A stretch of DNA of 64,000 nt, from positions 1 to 64,000 of the forward strand of contig JAMOAW010000002.1 in NCBI GenBank assembly GCA_039908535.1, in the 5' to 3' direction. Shown in pieces: positions 1 through 8,207 of this stretch. The translations under genes and the position numbers were made by a program. This stretch comes from JAMOAW01 sp039908535 (lineage in GTDB: Bacteria > Pseudomonadota > Magnetococcia > Magnetococcales > JADFZT01). The notes below the pieces were generated by a model, which was given only the letters and a program-made list of their open reading frames with translations, did not search any database and had not been told where the DNA came from. Position 1 is the first letter of the stretch. The number at the start of each line of letters is the position of its first letter.

Positions 1-390
1 ACGCCAAAAATGTTGCAGGCGCGCTTGCAGAAGATTATGGATGAATATGTGGCGGGTGTGAGCACCATGTATACCACCAATGTGACCATGATGGAAATTG
101 CGGTGAAGAAAATTCATGAACTCAAGATTGACTCCGAGAAGATGATGGCCAGAGATCTGCATGAGTTGATGCGGGCGTGGGAAAATTATCATCGGATTTT
201 GGCTGGTGAAGCCCATCTTCGTCACATGTTGTTCCGTAAAGAGACCCGTTATCCTGGGTTCTACTATAATATGGATTACAATTTTGTCGATGAAGTCAAC
301 TGGAAATGCTTTGTCAACAGCCGAATTGATCCGAAAACCGGTGAGTGGTCGGTGTTTAAGCGGGAGCACAAGGATTTACTTCCCAAGTGA
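1..390 (+). CDS. aprA: Adenylylsulfate (APS) reductase alpha subunit, C-terminal part (cut by window edge)
   Basis: The reading frame is open from base 1, so the gene begins upstream. The last 129 codons match the C-terminal part of AprA, the FAD subunit that interconverts APS and AMP plus sulfite in the cytoplasm. Recognisable stretches are HLRHMLFRKETRYPGFYY, then a WKCFVNSRIDPKTGEW segment and a basic tail ending DLLPK. AprA serves sulfate reduction or, in reverse, sulfur oxidation; the fragment alone cannot tell which. The partner aprB would lie upstream and is not seen. An intrinsic-terminator hairpin follows directly, so this is the last gene of its transcription unit. Confidence 0.9.
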   Translation, partial: TPKMLQARLQKIMDEYVAGVSTMYTTNVTMMEIAVKKIHELKIDSEKMMARDLHELMRAWENYHRILAGEAHLRHMLFRKETRYPGFYYNMDYNFVDEVNWKCFVNSRIDPKTGEWSVFKREHKDLLPK

Positions 391-409
391 TCCTGAGTTA
401 AATTTTGAG

Positions 410-435
410 CCGGATGGGAAAAAAATCCCATCCGG
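410..435 (+). terminator. Hairpin terminator after aprA
   Basis: Perfect 10-bp stem (CCGGATGGGA paired with TCCCATCCGG) with a six-A loop, 20 bases after the aprA stop. It is followed by TTAAAAAATTTTT, a weak T tract. Confidence 0.75.
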
Positions 436-447
436 TTAAAAAATTTT

Positions 448-474
448 TAAAGTATTTTGCGTGATTGCCGATAA
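448..474 (+). promoter_or_regulatory. Sigma-28 (FliA) type promoter
   Basis: TAAA at 448-451, a spacer of exactly 15 bases, then GCCGATAA at 467-474. This matches the classical flagellar class-3 consensus TAAA-N15-GCCGATAA without mismatch. It lies 55 bases upstream of the start of the 77-aa gene, which implies that gene belongs to the motility regulon. Seen directly; activity is inferred. Confidence 0.75.
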
Positions 475-528
475 GAGAAGAGTATCAGAAGGTCAAGATT
501 AAGTTTTTAGGCAGGAAAGGGTTTTCAC

Positions 529-762
529 ATGAGTTTAACAGGTTTAAACAACACCAACTCTCTAGCGGCGATTGCACCTGATCCATTAAAGCAAAAGATC
601 AGAACGGCTTCGGCTCAAACGAAACAAATGTTTGATACAAAGGCCAATGAAGGCAGTCAAATGGCATCGAGCAAAACCAAGAAAATGGCGGAGGAGTCTT
701 ATCGTTTATCTCTTTCGTCAAATGCGATGGAGCAAGGTCCTATTTACGCGAAACCGAGATGA
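529..762 (+). CDS. Small protein of unknown function under a sigma-28 promoter
   Basis: 77 residues, hydrophilic, rich in Ser, Lys, Ala and Asn, with no membrane segment or signal peptide. It starts MSLTGLNNTNSLAAIA and ends GPIYAKPR. A purine-rich ribosome site (AGGAAAGG) sits about 9 bases before the ATG. The only functional clue is the consensus flagellar sigma-28 promoter upstream, which suggests a late flagellar, chemotaxis or anti-sigma role. The size is near that of FlgM, but I see no convincing FlgM sequence motif. An inverted repeat follows the stop codon, so it is probably monocistronic. Confidence 0.6.
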   Translation: MSLTGLNNTNSLAAIAPDPLKQKIRTASAQTKQMFDTKANEGSQMASSKTKKMAEESYRLSLSSNAMEQGPIYAKPR

Positions 763-766
763 TTGG

Positions 767-801
767 TCTGGATCTGCGATCGTTTAGATCGCAGATCCAG
801 A
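767..801 (+). terminator. Long inverted repeat after the small sigma-28 gene
   Basis: Perfect 15-bp arms TCTGGATCTGCGATC / GATCGCAGATCCAGA with a 5-base loop, starting 5 bases past the stop codon. It lacks a run of T after the stem, so it may act as an mRNA 3' stabiliser or a factor-assisted terminator. Confidence 0.55.
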
Positions 802-882
802 AAAAATTGATATTTAGTATATTGTGTATATGATATGATGTATAGTTTTTAAAAAAATCCCCTCCACTCTTGCTCTTTCCTC

Positions 883-2082
883 GTGGCGATCATGGAAGAA
901 TTTGCTCGTATTAAACGTTTACCACCCTATGTTTTTGCTGTTGTGAATGAACTCAAACATGCAGCTCGTTTACGTGGGGAGGACATTATTGATTTTGGCA
1001 TGGGTAATCCCGATCAGCCGACACCCAAGCATATTGTGGATAAATTGGTTGAAGCGGTTCAATTGGGCCGCAATCACCGTTATTCGGTTTCTAAGGGGAT
1101 ATTAGGTTTGCGGCGGGCGATTTGTGCTTATTATCAAAGGCGGTTTAACGTAACGTTAGATCCCGAAACCGAGGCCATAGTCACGATTGGTTCCAAAGAG
1201 GGTCTTGCCCATTTAGCTTTGGCGATATCTGGTCCTGGGGATAAAATTTTGGTTCCAAATCCAACCTATCCGCTGCACTCCTACAGCTTTATCATATCCA
1301 ATGCGGATATTATACATGTTCCGTTATGTCGGGGGATTGATTTTTTTTCTGAGTTGGTTCGTGGGATGGAGACCTCCTGGCCGCATCCCAAAGCACTTGT
1401 GGTAAGTTTTCCCTCCAATCCCACGGCGATGGTGGTTGAATTGGAATTTTATGAGCGTATTGTCGCTTTTGCCAAGGCCTATAATTTAATTGTGATTTCC
1501 GATATTGCCTATGCGGAGCTCTGTTTTGATGGTTACGTGGCACCGAGTATTTTGCAAGTTCCTGGTGCCAAAGATGTAGCGGTAGAGTTTTATTCGTTAT
1601 CGAAGACCTATAACATGCCAGGCTGGCGGGTTGGATTTGCGGTTGGCAACCCAGAGTTAATTCGCGCTATGGGTCGGATTAAGTCATATTTGGATTATGG
1701 TATTTTTCAACCCATTCAAATTGCTGCTGCGGTTGCTTTGAACGGACCTCAAGAGTGTGTCGATCAAATTTGTGAACAATATCGCAGTCGACGTGATGTA
1801 TTGGTGGATGGGTTGGCCAGAGCTGGTTGGGAGATAGAGCGCCCCAAGGCTTCTATGTTTGTATGGGCCAAAATACCGGAAGAGTTTTTAAAAATTGGTT
1901 CTTTAGAGTTTTCAAAGTTGTTGCTCAAAGAGGCGCAAGTGGCGGTGAGTCCTGGGGTTGGTTTTGGAAAATGGGGGGATGACCACGTCCGTTTTGCTTT
2001 GATTGAAAACGAACATCGCAGCAGACAAGCGGTACGCAGCATTAAAAAATTTCTCAATGCGGGTGGGGATGTGAGTAATTGA
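883..2082 (+). CDS. alaC: Alanine/glutamate-pyruvate aminotransferase AlaC family
   Basis: 399 residues, a fold-type I PLP aminotransferase. Seen: RLPPYVF near the N-terminus, the substrate/PLP segment DFGMGNP (about 37-43), [11 protein letters not shown] (101-111), PSNPTA (177-182) and the PLP lysine in [12 protein letters not shown] (Lys241). The pattern is closest to E. coli AlaC, which makes alanine from pyruvate and glutamate; related enzymes act as LL-diaminopimelate aminotransferases, so substrate is not certain. The chosen start is GTG; an in-frame ATG lies 9 bases later, and neither has a good ribosome site. The next gene is homoserine dehydrogenase, a common pairing, though a family A repeat lies between them. 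Confidence 0.85.
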   Translation: MAIMEEFARIKRLPPYVFAVVNELKHAARLRGEDIIDFGMGNPDQPTPKHIVDKLVEAVQLGRNHRYSVSKGILGLRRAICAYYQRRFNVTLDPETEAIVTIGSKEGLAHLALAISGPGDKILVPNPTYPLHSYSFIISNADIIHVPLCRGIDFFSELVRGMETSWPHPKALVVSFPSNPTAMVVELEFYERIVAFAKAYNLIVISDIAYAELCFDGYVAPSILQVPGAKDVAVEFYSLSKTYNMPGWRVGFAVGNPELIRAMGRIKSYLDYGIFQPIQIAAAVALNGPQECVDQICEQYRSRRDVLVDGLARAGWEIERPKASMFVWAKIPEEFLKIGSLEFSKLLLKEAQVAVSPGVGFGKWGDDHVRFALIENEHRSRQAVRSIKKFLNAGGDVSN

Positions 2083-2093
2083 TCTTTTAAATA

Positions 2094-2217
2094 TCAAGAC
2101 CTTGGGGGCGGAGAACCGCCCCCAACACCCCCACCTTTTTTTTTATTAAAAGAAAAAAGGGGTCTGGGGGATTGCCTCCAGGGTTTTTCTTTTGACTTTT
2201 TGCCCACAGGGCATCAT
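2094..2217 (-). repeat. Family A GC-hairpin repeat, copy 1 (reverse orientation)
   Basis: Contains the family's successive palindromes: a GGGGGCGG/CCGCCCCC hairpin, an A/T-cored ACCCC...GGGGT hairpin, a CTGGGGG/CC(T)CCAG hairpin and the end motif GCCCACAGGGCATCAT. It starts 11 bases after the alaC stop and reaches almost to the hom ribosome site. An ATG at 2192 inside it opens the hom frame but is unlikely to be the hom start. Confidence 0.8.
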
Positions 2218-2254
2218 ATTCTGTAACTACATATATTCAAGTAGGATTGTGACA

Positions 2255-3568
2255 TTGAACGAATTACGCATTGGCTTGTTGGGACTGGGAACAGTTGGCG
2301 GGGGAGTCGTCAAGTTACTTCGTGAAAACGGTGATTTATTTGCGCAGCGCAGCGGTCTGCGCCCATGTTTGGTACGCATTGCGACGCGGCACCCGGGGAA
2401 TAGAAGTGATCTTGATTTGACGGGTATCTCCATAAGCGACAACCCGGATGACGTAGTGGATGCTGTGGATGTGGATGTTGTTGTTGAATTGATGGGGGGG
2501 ATTCATCCGGCTTATACTCTGGTGAAACGGGCGTTATCTTGTGGTAAACATGTTGTTACTGCCAATAAGGCGTTGTTGGCGGAGAGTGGAAATGAATTAT
2601 TGGCTTTGGCGGGGCAAACGGGTTGTGAATTGGCCTTTGAAGCCTCTGTTGCGGGTGCGGTACCGATTATTAAGGCGTTGCGGGAGAGTCTGTCGGCCAA
2701 TCGTATTCAACAATTATTTGGTATTTTAAACGGAACATGTAATTTTATTCTGACTGAGATGCGTGAGCGAGGACTCCCTTTTGGTCAGGTATTGGCGGAT
2801 GCCCAAGCCAAAGGGTATGCCGAGGCCGATCCTTCATTTGATGTTGATGGGATTGATGCTGCGCACAAATTGAGCATACTGGCGGCCATTGCTTTTGGAA
2901 TTCCCATTGATTTTTCTAAAGTATCCGTTGAGGGTATCCGCGGGGTTTCGGATGTGGATATTGCTTGGGCCAGTGAAATGGGATTTCGGATCAAGCTTTT
3001 GGGGATTGCCAAGCAGAGTGCAAAAGGAATTGAATTACGAGTTCAACCCACCCTAGTCCCTGTTGAAAGCATGGTCGCAAAGGTCGAGGGTGTTTTTAAT
3101 GCCGTTTTTGTGCAAGGTGATTTTTCAGGCACGACCATGTTTTTTGGTCGAGGGGCGGGGGAGAAGCCGACTGCCTCAGCGGTTGTGGCCGATTTAATTG
3201 AGATTGCTCGTCATCGCCACGCCCAAATAAAGGGGAATCGGGTTTCTGGTTTATCTACGCTTTTAGAGTATGTCAAGCCGGGTACTATTTGTACTTTAGA
3301 TGATTTACAGGGGGAGTATTATTTACGTTTGTCTGTACAGGATCGACCAGGTGTTTTGTCAGAGGTGACGCAAATTTTTGCGCGTCATCAAATTTCCATC
3401 AATGCCATTCATCAAAAAGGCCGTTCTTCCCACACGGCAGTTCCTCTCGTTTTAGTTACCCACGAAACCTCCGAAAAACAAATCCAAGCGAGTCTTAAAG
3501 AGATACGACAACTTAAATCGGTTCAAGAAAAACCACAATTGATTCGAATTGAAAATATTATCGAATAA
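2255..3568 (+). CDS. hom: Homoserine dehydrogenase
   Basis: Monofunctional homoserine dehydrogenase, 437 residues. It reduces aspartate semialdehyde to homoserine with NAD(P)H, the branch point to threonine and methionine. Seen: nucleotide-binding GLLGLGTVGGGVV at the N-terminus, catalytic-core motif GILNGTCNFILTEM, the ATANKALLA-like segment (TANKALLAESG), KGYAEADPSFDVDG, and a C-terminal ACT domain (LRLSVQDRPGVLSEV) for feedback control. The frame is open upstream to an ATG at 2192 inside a family A repeat; the TTG at 2255 is preferred because TAGGA lies about 8 bases before it and the protein then begins at the usual family position. A GTG at 2249 is an alternative. Confidence 0.9.
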   Translation: MNELRIGLLGLGTVGGGVVKLLRENGDLFAQRSGLRPCLVRIATRHPGNRSDLDLTGISISDNPDDVVDAVDVDVVVELMGGIHPAYTLVKRALSCGKHVVTANKALLAESGNELLALAGQTGCELAFEASVAGAVPIIKALRESLSANRIQQLFGILNGTCNFILTEMRERGLPFGQVLADAQAKGYAEADPSFDVDGIDAAHKLSILAAIAFGIPIDFSKVSVEGIRGVSDVDIAWASEMGFRIKLLGIAKQSAKGIELRVQPTLVPVESMVAKVEGVFNAVFVQGDFSGTTMFFGRGAGEKPTASAVVADLIEIARHRHAQIKGNRVSGLSTLLEYVKPGTICTLDDLQGEYYLRLSVQDRPGVLSEVTQIFARHQISINAIHQKGRSSHTAVPLVLVTHETSEKQIQASLKEIRQLKSVQEKPQLIRIENIIE

Positions 3569-3595
3569 TTTTTATATTAAAAATTTGAGGAATAG

Positions 3596-4978
3596 ATGGA
3601 ATTAAAGAATGGTTCGAGAGTTGCTGTTATTGGCGGTGGTCCTGCGGGGAGTTTTTCGGCCTATTTTTTGTTAAAATTTTCTTATTTGCTGGGCATTGAT
3701 CTTGAAGTAGATATTTATGAACCAAAGGATTTTAGTCAGCCTGGGGCCAAGGGGTGTAATTTTTGTGGGGGTCTTGTTTATGCATCATTGATACAATTTA
3801 TGTCTGTTGAAGGGATTCATCTGCCACCGGAAGTGGTTATGAACGCCATTGACTCTTATAAGTTGCATACTGATTTAGGTCATGTTCACATTCCCACCCC
3901 TTTACAAGAGATGAGCATAGCGGCGGTTTATCGAGGTGGGGGGCCAAAGGGGGGACCATTTTCTCTCAAGGTTCCTGTACAGAGTTTTGATGGAGCCATT
4001 TTTAAAATTGCCTGTGAACAGGGGGCACACCATATCCAGGAGAGGGTAACCAAATTGGATTGGGATGCAGGACGTCCACGTGTATTTGGGAAAGATGGTG
4101 TGGGGAAGAGTTACGATTTATTGGTAGGAGCTGTGGGTGTCAATGGTACAGGCACCAAGGTTTTTCAAAACTTGGGCATTGGTTATATCCCTCCTAAGCA
4201 GATAAAGACATTTATTATGGATGTTTATATTGGATCGGAGGCTGTTGAGCATTATGTTGGTAATTCAATGCATATATTTTTATTGAATATCAAAGGAATA
4301 GAACAAGGTGCCGTGATTCCTAAAGGGCCATTTGTGACGATTTGTTATGTGGCGGATGAGGTCACAAACGAGTTGACAGATCAATTTTTTAATCATCCTG
4401 AAGTACGCAATTGTTTTCCTCCTGGATGGGAACGTCCAAGTGGGAGTGCCAGTTGTATGTGTATTCCAACCACGATTATTGCCGATCCGAGCCATTATTA
4501 TGCCGATCGAGTGGTGATGGTCGGGGATAGTGGTGTGGCGCGCTTGTTCAAAGATGGCATTGGTTCGGCGTATCGCACAGCAAAAGCGTGTGCCACGACG
4601 GCTGTGTTGTGGGGGGTTTCCAAAGATCATTTTGAAAAATATTATCGTCCGCAGTGTGACTCTATTTCCAGGGACAATAGGATTGGTCATATTATTTTGG
4701 ATATATTAAGTTTGGCGCGTCAATATGATTTTGTCAGTTATAGCATTTTAACGACGGCTCGTGAGGAACAGACGATGGTTGGTGTGCATCGTGTGATGAG
4801 TATGACGCTTTATGATTCATTTTCTGGCAGTTATCCATTTGCTTTAGTGCTTACCCGTATTCTGAAGAGTCCTGGATTTATTTTGCGTTTTTTTAGAGCA
4901 ATGATTGTGGGGATGATGATCTCTGGGAAGGGATATTTTCGTCGTTATATCCTTGGAAAGTCGCTGACCTTCGTGTGA
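3596..4978 (+). CDS. FAD-dependent oxidoreductase, geranylgeranyl-reductase-like
   Basis: 460 residues. The N-terminal Rossmann motif VAVIGGGPAGSFSAY binds FAD, and a second flavin motif VVMVGDSGVARLFKDGIGSA lies near residue 315, as in geranylgeranyl reductase/electron-transfer flavoproteins. An unusual CNFCGG motif near residue 58 falls where archaeal relatives carry a cysteine close to the flavin. The C-terminal 100 residues contain hydrophobic stretches that could dock on a membrane. GAGG lies 6 bases before the ATG. It probably reduces isoprenoid double bonds or passes electrons to a quinone; the substrate cannot be told. It sits 27 bases after hom and may be co-transcribed with it. Confidence 0.75.
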   Translation: MELKNGSRVAVIGGGPAGSFSAYFLLKFSYLLGIDLEVDIYEPKDFSQPGAKGCNFCGGLVYASLIQFMSVEGIHLPPEVVMNAIDSYKLHTDLGHVHIPTPLQEMSIAAVYRGGGPKGGPFSLKVPVQSFDGAIFKIACEQGAHHIQERVTKLDWDAGRPRVFGKDGVGKSYDLLVGAVGVNGTGTKVFQNLGIGYIPPKQIKTFIMDVYIGSEAVEHYVGNSMHIFLLNIKGIEQGAVIPKGPFVTICYVADEVTNELTDQFFNHPEVRNCFPPGWERPSGSASCMCIPTTIIADPSHYYADRVVMVGDSGVARLFKDGIGSAYRTAKACATTAVLWGVSKDHFEKYYRPQCDSISRDNRIGHIILDILSLARQYDFVSYSILTTAREEQTMVGVHRVMSMTLYDSFSGSYPFALVLTRILKSPGFILRFFRAMIVGMMISGKGYFRRYILGKSLTFV

Positions 4979-5019
4979 TGATTTGGAATTGATTGACCAT
5001 TTGTGGGGAGAGATGATGC

Positions 5020-6135
5020 ATGTTTTTTGATTTTTTATTCAAAAAGCGCCCTAAATCGCTCAGTATGGGTGCCATCATGTTAAAGCAGGAAAAATTACTT
5101 GGAAAATCTTATCAGGATCGAGAAATTATTATTCAGGAAGGGGATGTGGATCGGAACATGTACGTCGTTCAATTTGGCGAGGTAGAGGTGTTTCGAAAAG
5201 GTAAAAAAAATGATGAAGAGCTTCATTTAGCGTTCATGAAGCAGGGGGATGTATTTGGCGAGATGTCTTTTTTAGACAATCAGCCTCGTTCAGCCTCGGT
5301 GCGAGCGGTGGGTTCTGATGTGCGGGTTTTGACTATTGATGCCCGCATGATCATGCGTCGCGTTCATGAGGATCCTTTTTTAATTTTGGCTATTTTTAAA
5401 AATTTATCGGGGCGTTTACGAGAGAGTAACGACGAAACTTCGCGTATAATGGCACTTCACAACCAATTGAGTACAGAATATCTGGCGATCAATAAAAAAT
5501 TGGGGAGTTTGGCGCGAATTTTTGAGGAGAGCCAATTAGAGACATTTTCTCGCTGGCAGGTGGCAAATGTCGCGATTCGAGTTGCGGAGAAACTCAAGGA
5601 GTGGAACAAATTTTTAGAGATTATTACCCCAGAATTTATTAAAAATATTGGCTTGGCAAGTACACTTTATGATGTGGGCAAGGGGGGAATTGATCCAAAT
5701 ATTTTTTCCAAGAAGGGCTGTTTAACATCTGAAGAGCGGGTGGTTATGCGGCAACAAGTTGCGATAGGTTCGCAAATTTTAAAGCGGACTGCCGAGTTGA
5801 ATGACGATGTAAAATTTATTCGTTTAGCGGTGGAGATTGCAGAACATTATCAAGAACGTTATGATGGTTATGGATATAAAGGATTACAATGGGAACGAGT
5901 TCCGCTAAGTGCTCGGATCCTTACAATTGTCGATGTCTATCAAGCATTGGTTTCCGATCGACCTTACCGAGCCAAATATAGTCATACAGAGGCGATTCAG
6001 ATTATTAAGGAAGAGACTGGTTCTCATTTTGACCCAGAAGTTTCTGAAGCTTTTTTAGCTGTGATGGAAACTGTGGCATGTCAGGAAGAAGACAAAAATG
6101 TTTTTATTGAGAAAGCCGACTCCAGCGGTTCTTGA
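5020..6135 (+). CDS. Cyclic-nucleotide-binding domain fused to degenerate HD-GYP domain
   Basis: 371 residues, cytoplasmic. Residues about 20-130 form a cNMP-binding (Crp-type) domain with the phosphate cassette GEMSFLDNQPRSASV. A linker leads to an HD-GYP-type domain, the family that hydrolyses cyclic di-GMP. The metal-binding motifs are altered: the usual HDIGK appears as YDVGK (about residue 216), and the second HHE-type motif as EHYQERYDGYG (about 274), while the late motif SDRPYRAKYSHTEA is kept. It is therefore probably a c-di-GMP or cAMP sensor rather than an active phosphodiesterase. Its 3' end overlaps the next gene by 38 bases, implying coupled translation. Confidence 0.8.
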   Translation: MFFDFLFKKRPKSLSMGAIMLKQEKLLGKSYQDREIIIQEGDVDRNMYVVQFGEVEVFRKGKKNDEELHLAFMKQGDVFGEMSFLDNQPRSASVRAVGSDVRVLTIDARMIMRRVHEDPFLILAIFKNLSGRLRESNDETSRIMALHNQLSTEYLAINKKLGSLARIFEESQLETFSRWQVANVAIRVAEKLKEWNKFLEIITPEFIKNIGLASTLYDVGKGGIDPNIFSKKGCLTSEERVVMRQQVAIGSQILKRTAELNDDVKFIRLAVEIAEHYQERYDGYGYKGLQWERVPLSARILTIVDVYQALVSDRPYRAKYSHTEAIQIIKEETGSHFDPEVSEAFLAVMETVACQEEDKNVFIEKADSSGS

Positions 6136-6706
6136 GACGATTAAGAGGCACGCCGATTCATTGCCCTTTTCTTATGCAGAAGTGGGCGCATCCCGTATGA
6201 CCTCAACGCTGGAAAGGGATTTTTTGTTTGGAAAATATAAAGTATTACATCATCGTATTTTTTTAGGAACGGGTTATGAGACCTTTTGTCGAGCGCGAGA
6301 GGTTTTTTCTCAATGGGGGATGTTTGATGTAGATTGGCTTGAATTATATCCATCTACTGCGCTGCAAGTTTCTGGGGTGACGGTGGTGGTGGTTGGAAAA
6401 ACCCTGCATACTTGGTGGCCCAATACCAGTCGAATTATTTATACGATGGACGATCAGGAGGGGGATGTTCGGCGTTTTGGATTATGCTATGGGACACTCA
6501 CTGCGAATGCGGTTTGTGGTGAAGAGCGGATGTTGGTAGATTGGAATAGCCAAAATGATATGGTCTATTATGAAATTTTTTCATTTTCTTATGCAAAATC
6601 TCTTCCAGTACGCTTATGTTATCCTTTATTTCGAAAATTGCAAGATCGCTTTGCAAAAGAATCTGGTGAGGCCATTCTTCGTTTGATGGGGCAAGCCAAA
6701 GGATGA
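6098..6706 (+). CDS. DUF1990 family protein
   Basis: 202 residues. The whole protein follows the DUF1990 pattern: an N-terminal MFLLRKPTPA..., FSYAEVGASR (about 24-33), a long central segment with WGMFDVDWLELYP, TSRIIYTMDDQEGDVRRFG, GTLTANAVCGEERMLVDW and a C-terminal PLFRKLQDRFAKES. No catalytic residues are established for this family that I can name. The start overlaps the upstream cNMP/HD-GYP gene by 38 bases but fits the family's N-terminus, so it is kept. A hairpin follows the stop codon, closing the transcription unit. Confidence 0.8.
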   Translation: MFLLRKPTPAVLETIKRHADSLPFSYAEVGASRMTSTLERDFLFGKYKVLHHRIFLGTGYETFCRAREVFSQWGMFDVDWLELYPSTALQVSGVTVVVVGKTLHTWWPNTSRIIYTMDDQEGDVRRFGLCYGTLTANAVCGEERMLVDWNSQNDMVYYEIFSFSYAKSLPVRLCYPLFRKLQDRFAKESGEAILRLMGQAKG

Positions 6707-6719
6707 TCTTTTTGTTTGG

Positions 6720-6745
6720 AATAATGTCAATAATTTGACATTATT
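6720..6745 (+). terminator. AT-rich hairpin terminator after the DUF1990 gene
   Basis: Perfect 11-bp arms AATAATGTCAA / TTGACATTATT with a 4-base loop, 13 bases after the stop. The stem is AT-rich, so efficiency is uncertain. Confidence 0.5.
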
Positions 6746-7107
6746 TTGCGGGGCATGTAATAAAAAAATCGTTATTTTTTAATATGTTATTCTAAACAGC
6801 AAAAAAAAATAATTTTGGTATGTATGTTGCTTTATATACTACATACAACGATCGTTCAAGTTAGGCTTTCCATAAAGATACTGAAAGGAAAAACTTGGAG
6901 AGAACAGATTTGGTAAGGCCCTAACAAGATATCACGTTGTAGATGTTTTTCTCCATTCCAGACGTTTCCTCGTTTCCCAGACGGGGAAACGTCTAGGAGT
7001 TTGATTCATAAAATTGATCTAAGATTTGTAATTCACTAGACAAATACCCATCAAAAATTGTAAGCTTCTCAATAAATTAAACTAAAATCGACATCGGTAA
7101 ACACGTC
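6746..7107. other. Gene-less AT-rich stretch with a competing-stem hairpin
   Basis: No credible reading frame. At 6960-6994 one 3' arm (GGGGAAACGTCT, 6983-6994) can pair either with AGACGTTTCC (6960-6969) or with CGTTTCCC (6971-6978), because CGTTTCC is directly repeated. The flanking sequence 6855-7000 is less AT-rich than its surroundings and could be a small RNA or a 5' leader of the NUDIX gene. I recognise no known RNA family. Confidence 0.35.
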
Positions 7108-7683
7108 GTGTCAAAAAGAGATTTTCTCGAATACCTTTCCGAGTGCTTGGATCGTTTCCAAGATGAGGAGCCTTTTCCAACGCCCCAGTCTCTTAATGGA
7201 CGGATTTCGGCGGCTGTTTTGGTGCCTTTATTGTATATGGATGGCGAATGGCGGGTATTGTTTATTCAACGTTCTCAACAGGTATCGGTTCATAGAGGTC
7301 AAATGGCCTTTCCTGGAGGTCATTGTGAATTAACAGACTTAGATGAAAGGAGTACAGCTCTTCGTGAGACAGAAGAAGAACTGGGAATAAAACGTGCCCA
7401 GATTCAAATATTGGGGCAAATGGAACGGCAACCGACTCATCAAAGCGGATTTTTAATCCGTCCTGTTGTTGGTCGACTCACACCTGATTTTTTTTTAAGT
7501 CCCGACCCCAAAGAAGTCGCCCAAGTGGTGACCTTGCCTTTAGCTTTTTTTTTAAATAAGGAGGCGTGTAGGCACTCGCCAAAAGGAGTTTATTATCTTT
7601 ATGGGGAGCATCATATCTGGGGAGCCACTGCGGCTATCATGCAAAAATTGGCACTTCGATTACAGGGGATTGTTTTATGTTGA
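7108..7683 (+). CDS. NUDIX hydrolase, CoA-pyrophosphatase (NudL) type
   Basis: 191 residues. A Nudix box is visible from about residue 71: GGHCELTDLDERSTALRETE continuing EELGI, giving the metal-binding REXXEE core. It is preceded by the CoA-pyrophosphatase signature SVHRGQMAFPGG. These enzymes cleave CoA and derivatives to 4'-phosphopantetheine and 3',5'-ADP in the cytoplasm. The start codon is GTG and lacks an obvious ribosome site. The next gene starts inside its last codons (7-base overlap), so the two are translationally coupled. Confidence 0.85.
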   Translation: MSKRDFLEYLSECLDRFQDEEPFPTPQSLNGRISAAVLVPLLYMDGEWRVLFIQRSQQVSVHRGQMAFPGGHCELTDLDERSTALRETEEELGIKRAQIQILGQMERQPTHQSGFLIRPVVGRLTPDFFLSPDPKEVAQVVTLPLAFFLNKEACRHSPKGVYYLYGEHHIWGATAAIMQKLALRLQGIVLC

Positions 7684-7955
7684 GAGTTTTGATTATTCTG
7701 ATCATGGTGATTTTGGTTTTTGGTTTATTAAAATATGCTTTCAAACAAATTGTAAACTCTCCCCAATCAGAAGTTCATGCACCAGTTACCCCTTGGATTG
7801 AAACTCTTTCGACCAAATTATTGTTTGCGGCGTTGCTGGTACTTTTATTGTTAACTGGCGTACAGCATCTTATAGAGACTCAAGAAGGCCCCAAACAACA
7901 TTATGTTCCAGCCCATCTGGAAAATGGCGTCGTGATTCCTGCCCATTTTGAATAG
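7677..7955 (+). CDS. Small membrane protein of unknown function
   Basis: 92 residues with two predicted membrane helices: MLRVLIILIMVILVFGLLKY at the N-terminus and a leucine-rich LLFAALLVLLLLTGV near residues 43-57. The hydrophilic C-terminus ends PAHFE. It overlaps the 3' end of the NUDIX gene by 7 bases and is clearly its operon partner. Small two-helix proteins sit in this position after CoA-pyrophosphatase genes in some alphaproteobacteria, but I cannot assign it to a named family. A family B repeat begins 18 bases after the stop. Confidence 0.65.
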   Translation: MLRVLIILIMVILVFGLLKYAFKQIVNSPQSEVHAPVTPWIETLSTKLLFAALLVLLLLTGVQHLIETQEGPKQHYVPAHLENGVVIPAHFE

Positions 7956-7973
7956 AATGCTGGACAATTTTCG

Positions 7974-8195
7974 GTGCCACCACACTTAACCGTGGTCGTC
8001 TGTTTTTTGGTTTTATTATTTAAAAAAAAAGGGGTCTGGGGGATTGCCCCCAGGGTTTTGCTTTTGATTTTGTTTTTGACCTCGGTTTTGTTTCCTTCAA
8101 AAAGCAGGGGGATTGGGGGATGCAATCCCCCAAGGTCTTGACTTTGCTTTTTGTTCAGGCACGCGTTCATCGTCCACGCTTAAATGTGGTGGTAC
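7974..8195 (+). mobile_element. Family B MITE-like element, copy 1
   Basis: About 222 bp bounded by imperfect terminal inverted repeats of 22 bp: GTGCCACCACACTTAACCGTGG at the left (two stretches, 7974-7982 and on to 7995) and its near complement at 8174-8195. The interior holds a CTGGGGG-ATTG-CCCCCAG hairpin and a GGGGGATTG-GGGGATGCAATCCCCC segment separated by TTTTGATTTTG-type sequence. No transposase is encoded. Two relatives lie at 31170 and 57299, so it behaves as a non-autonomous dispersed element. Confidence 0.8.
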
Positions 8196-8207
8196 ATGGA
8201 GTTGGAA

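Noticed and set aside
2192..2254. Upstream ATG of hom inside the family A repeat
   Set aside because: Would add a repeat-encoded, non-homologous tail; TTG 2255 has a well-spaced TAGGA and the family N-terminus.
7901..8170. 89-aa reverse frame rich in Lys (TEVKNKIKSKTLGAIPQ)
   Set aside because: It is the open reverse frame of family B copy 1, also seen in copy 3; no ribosome site.
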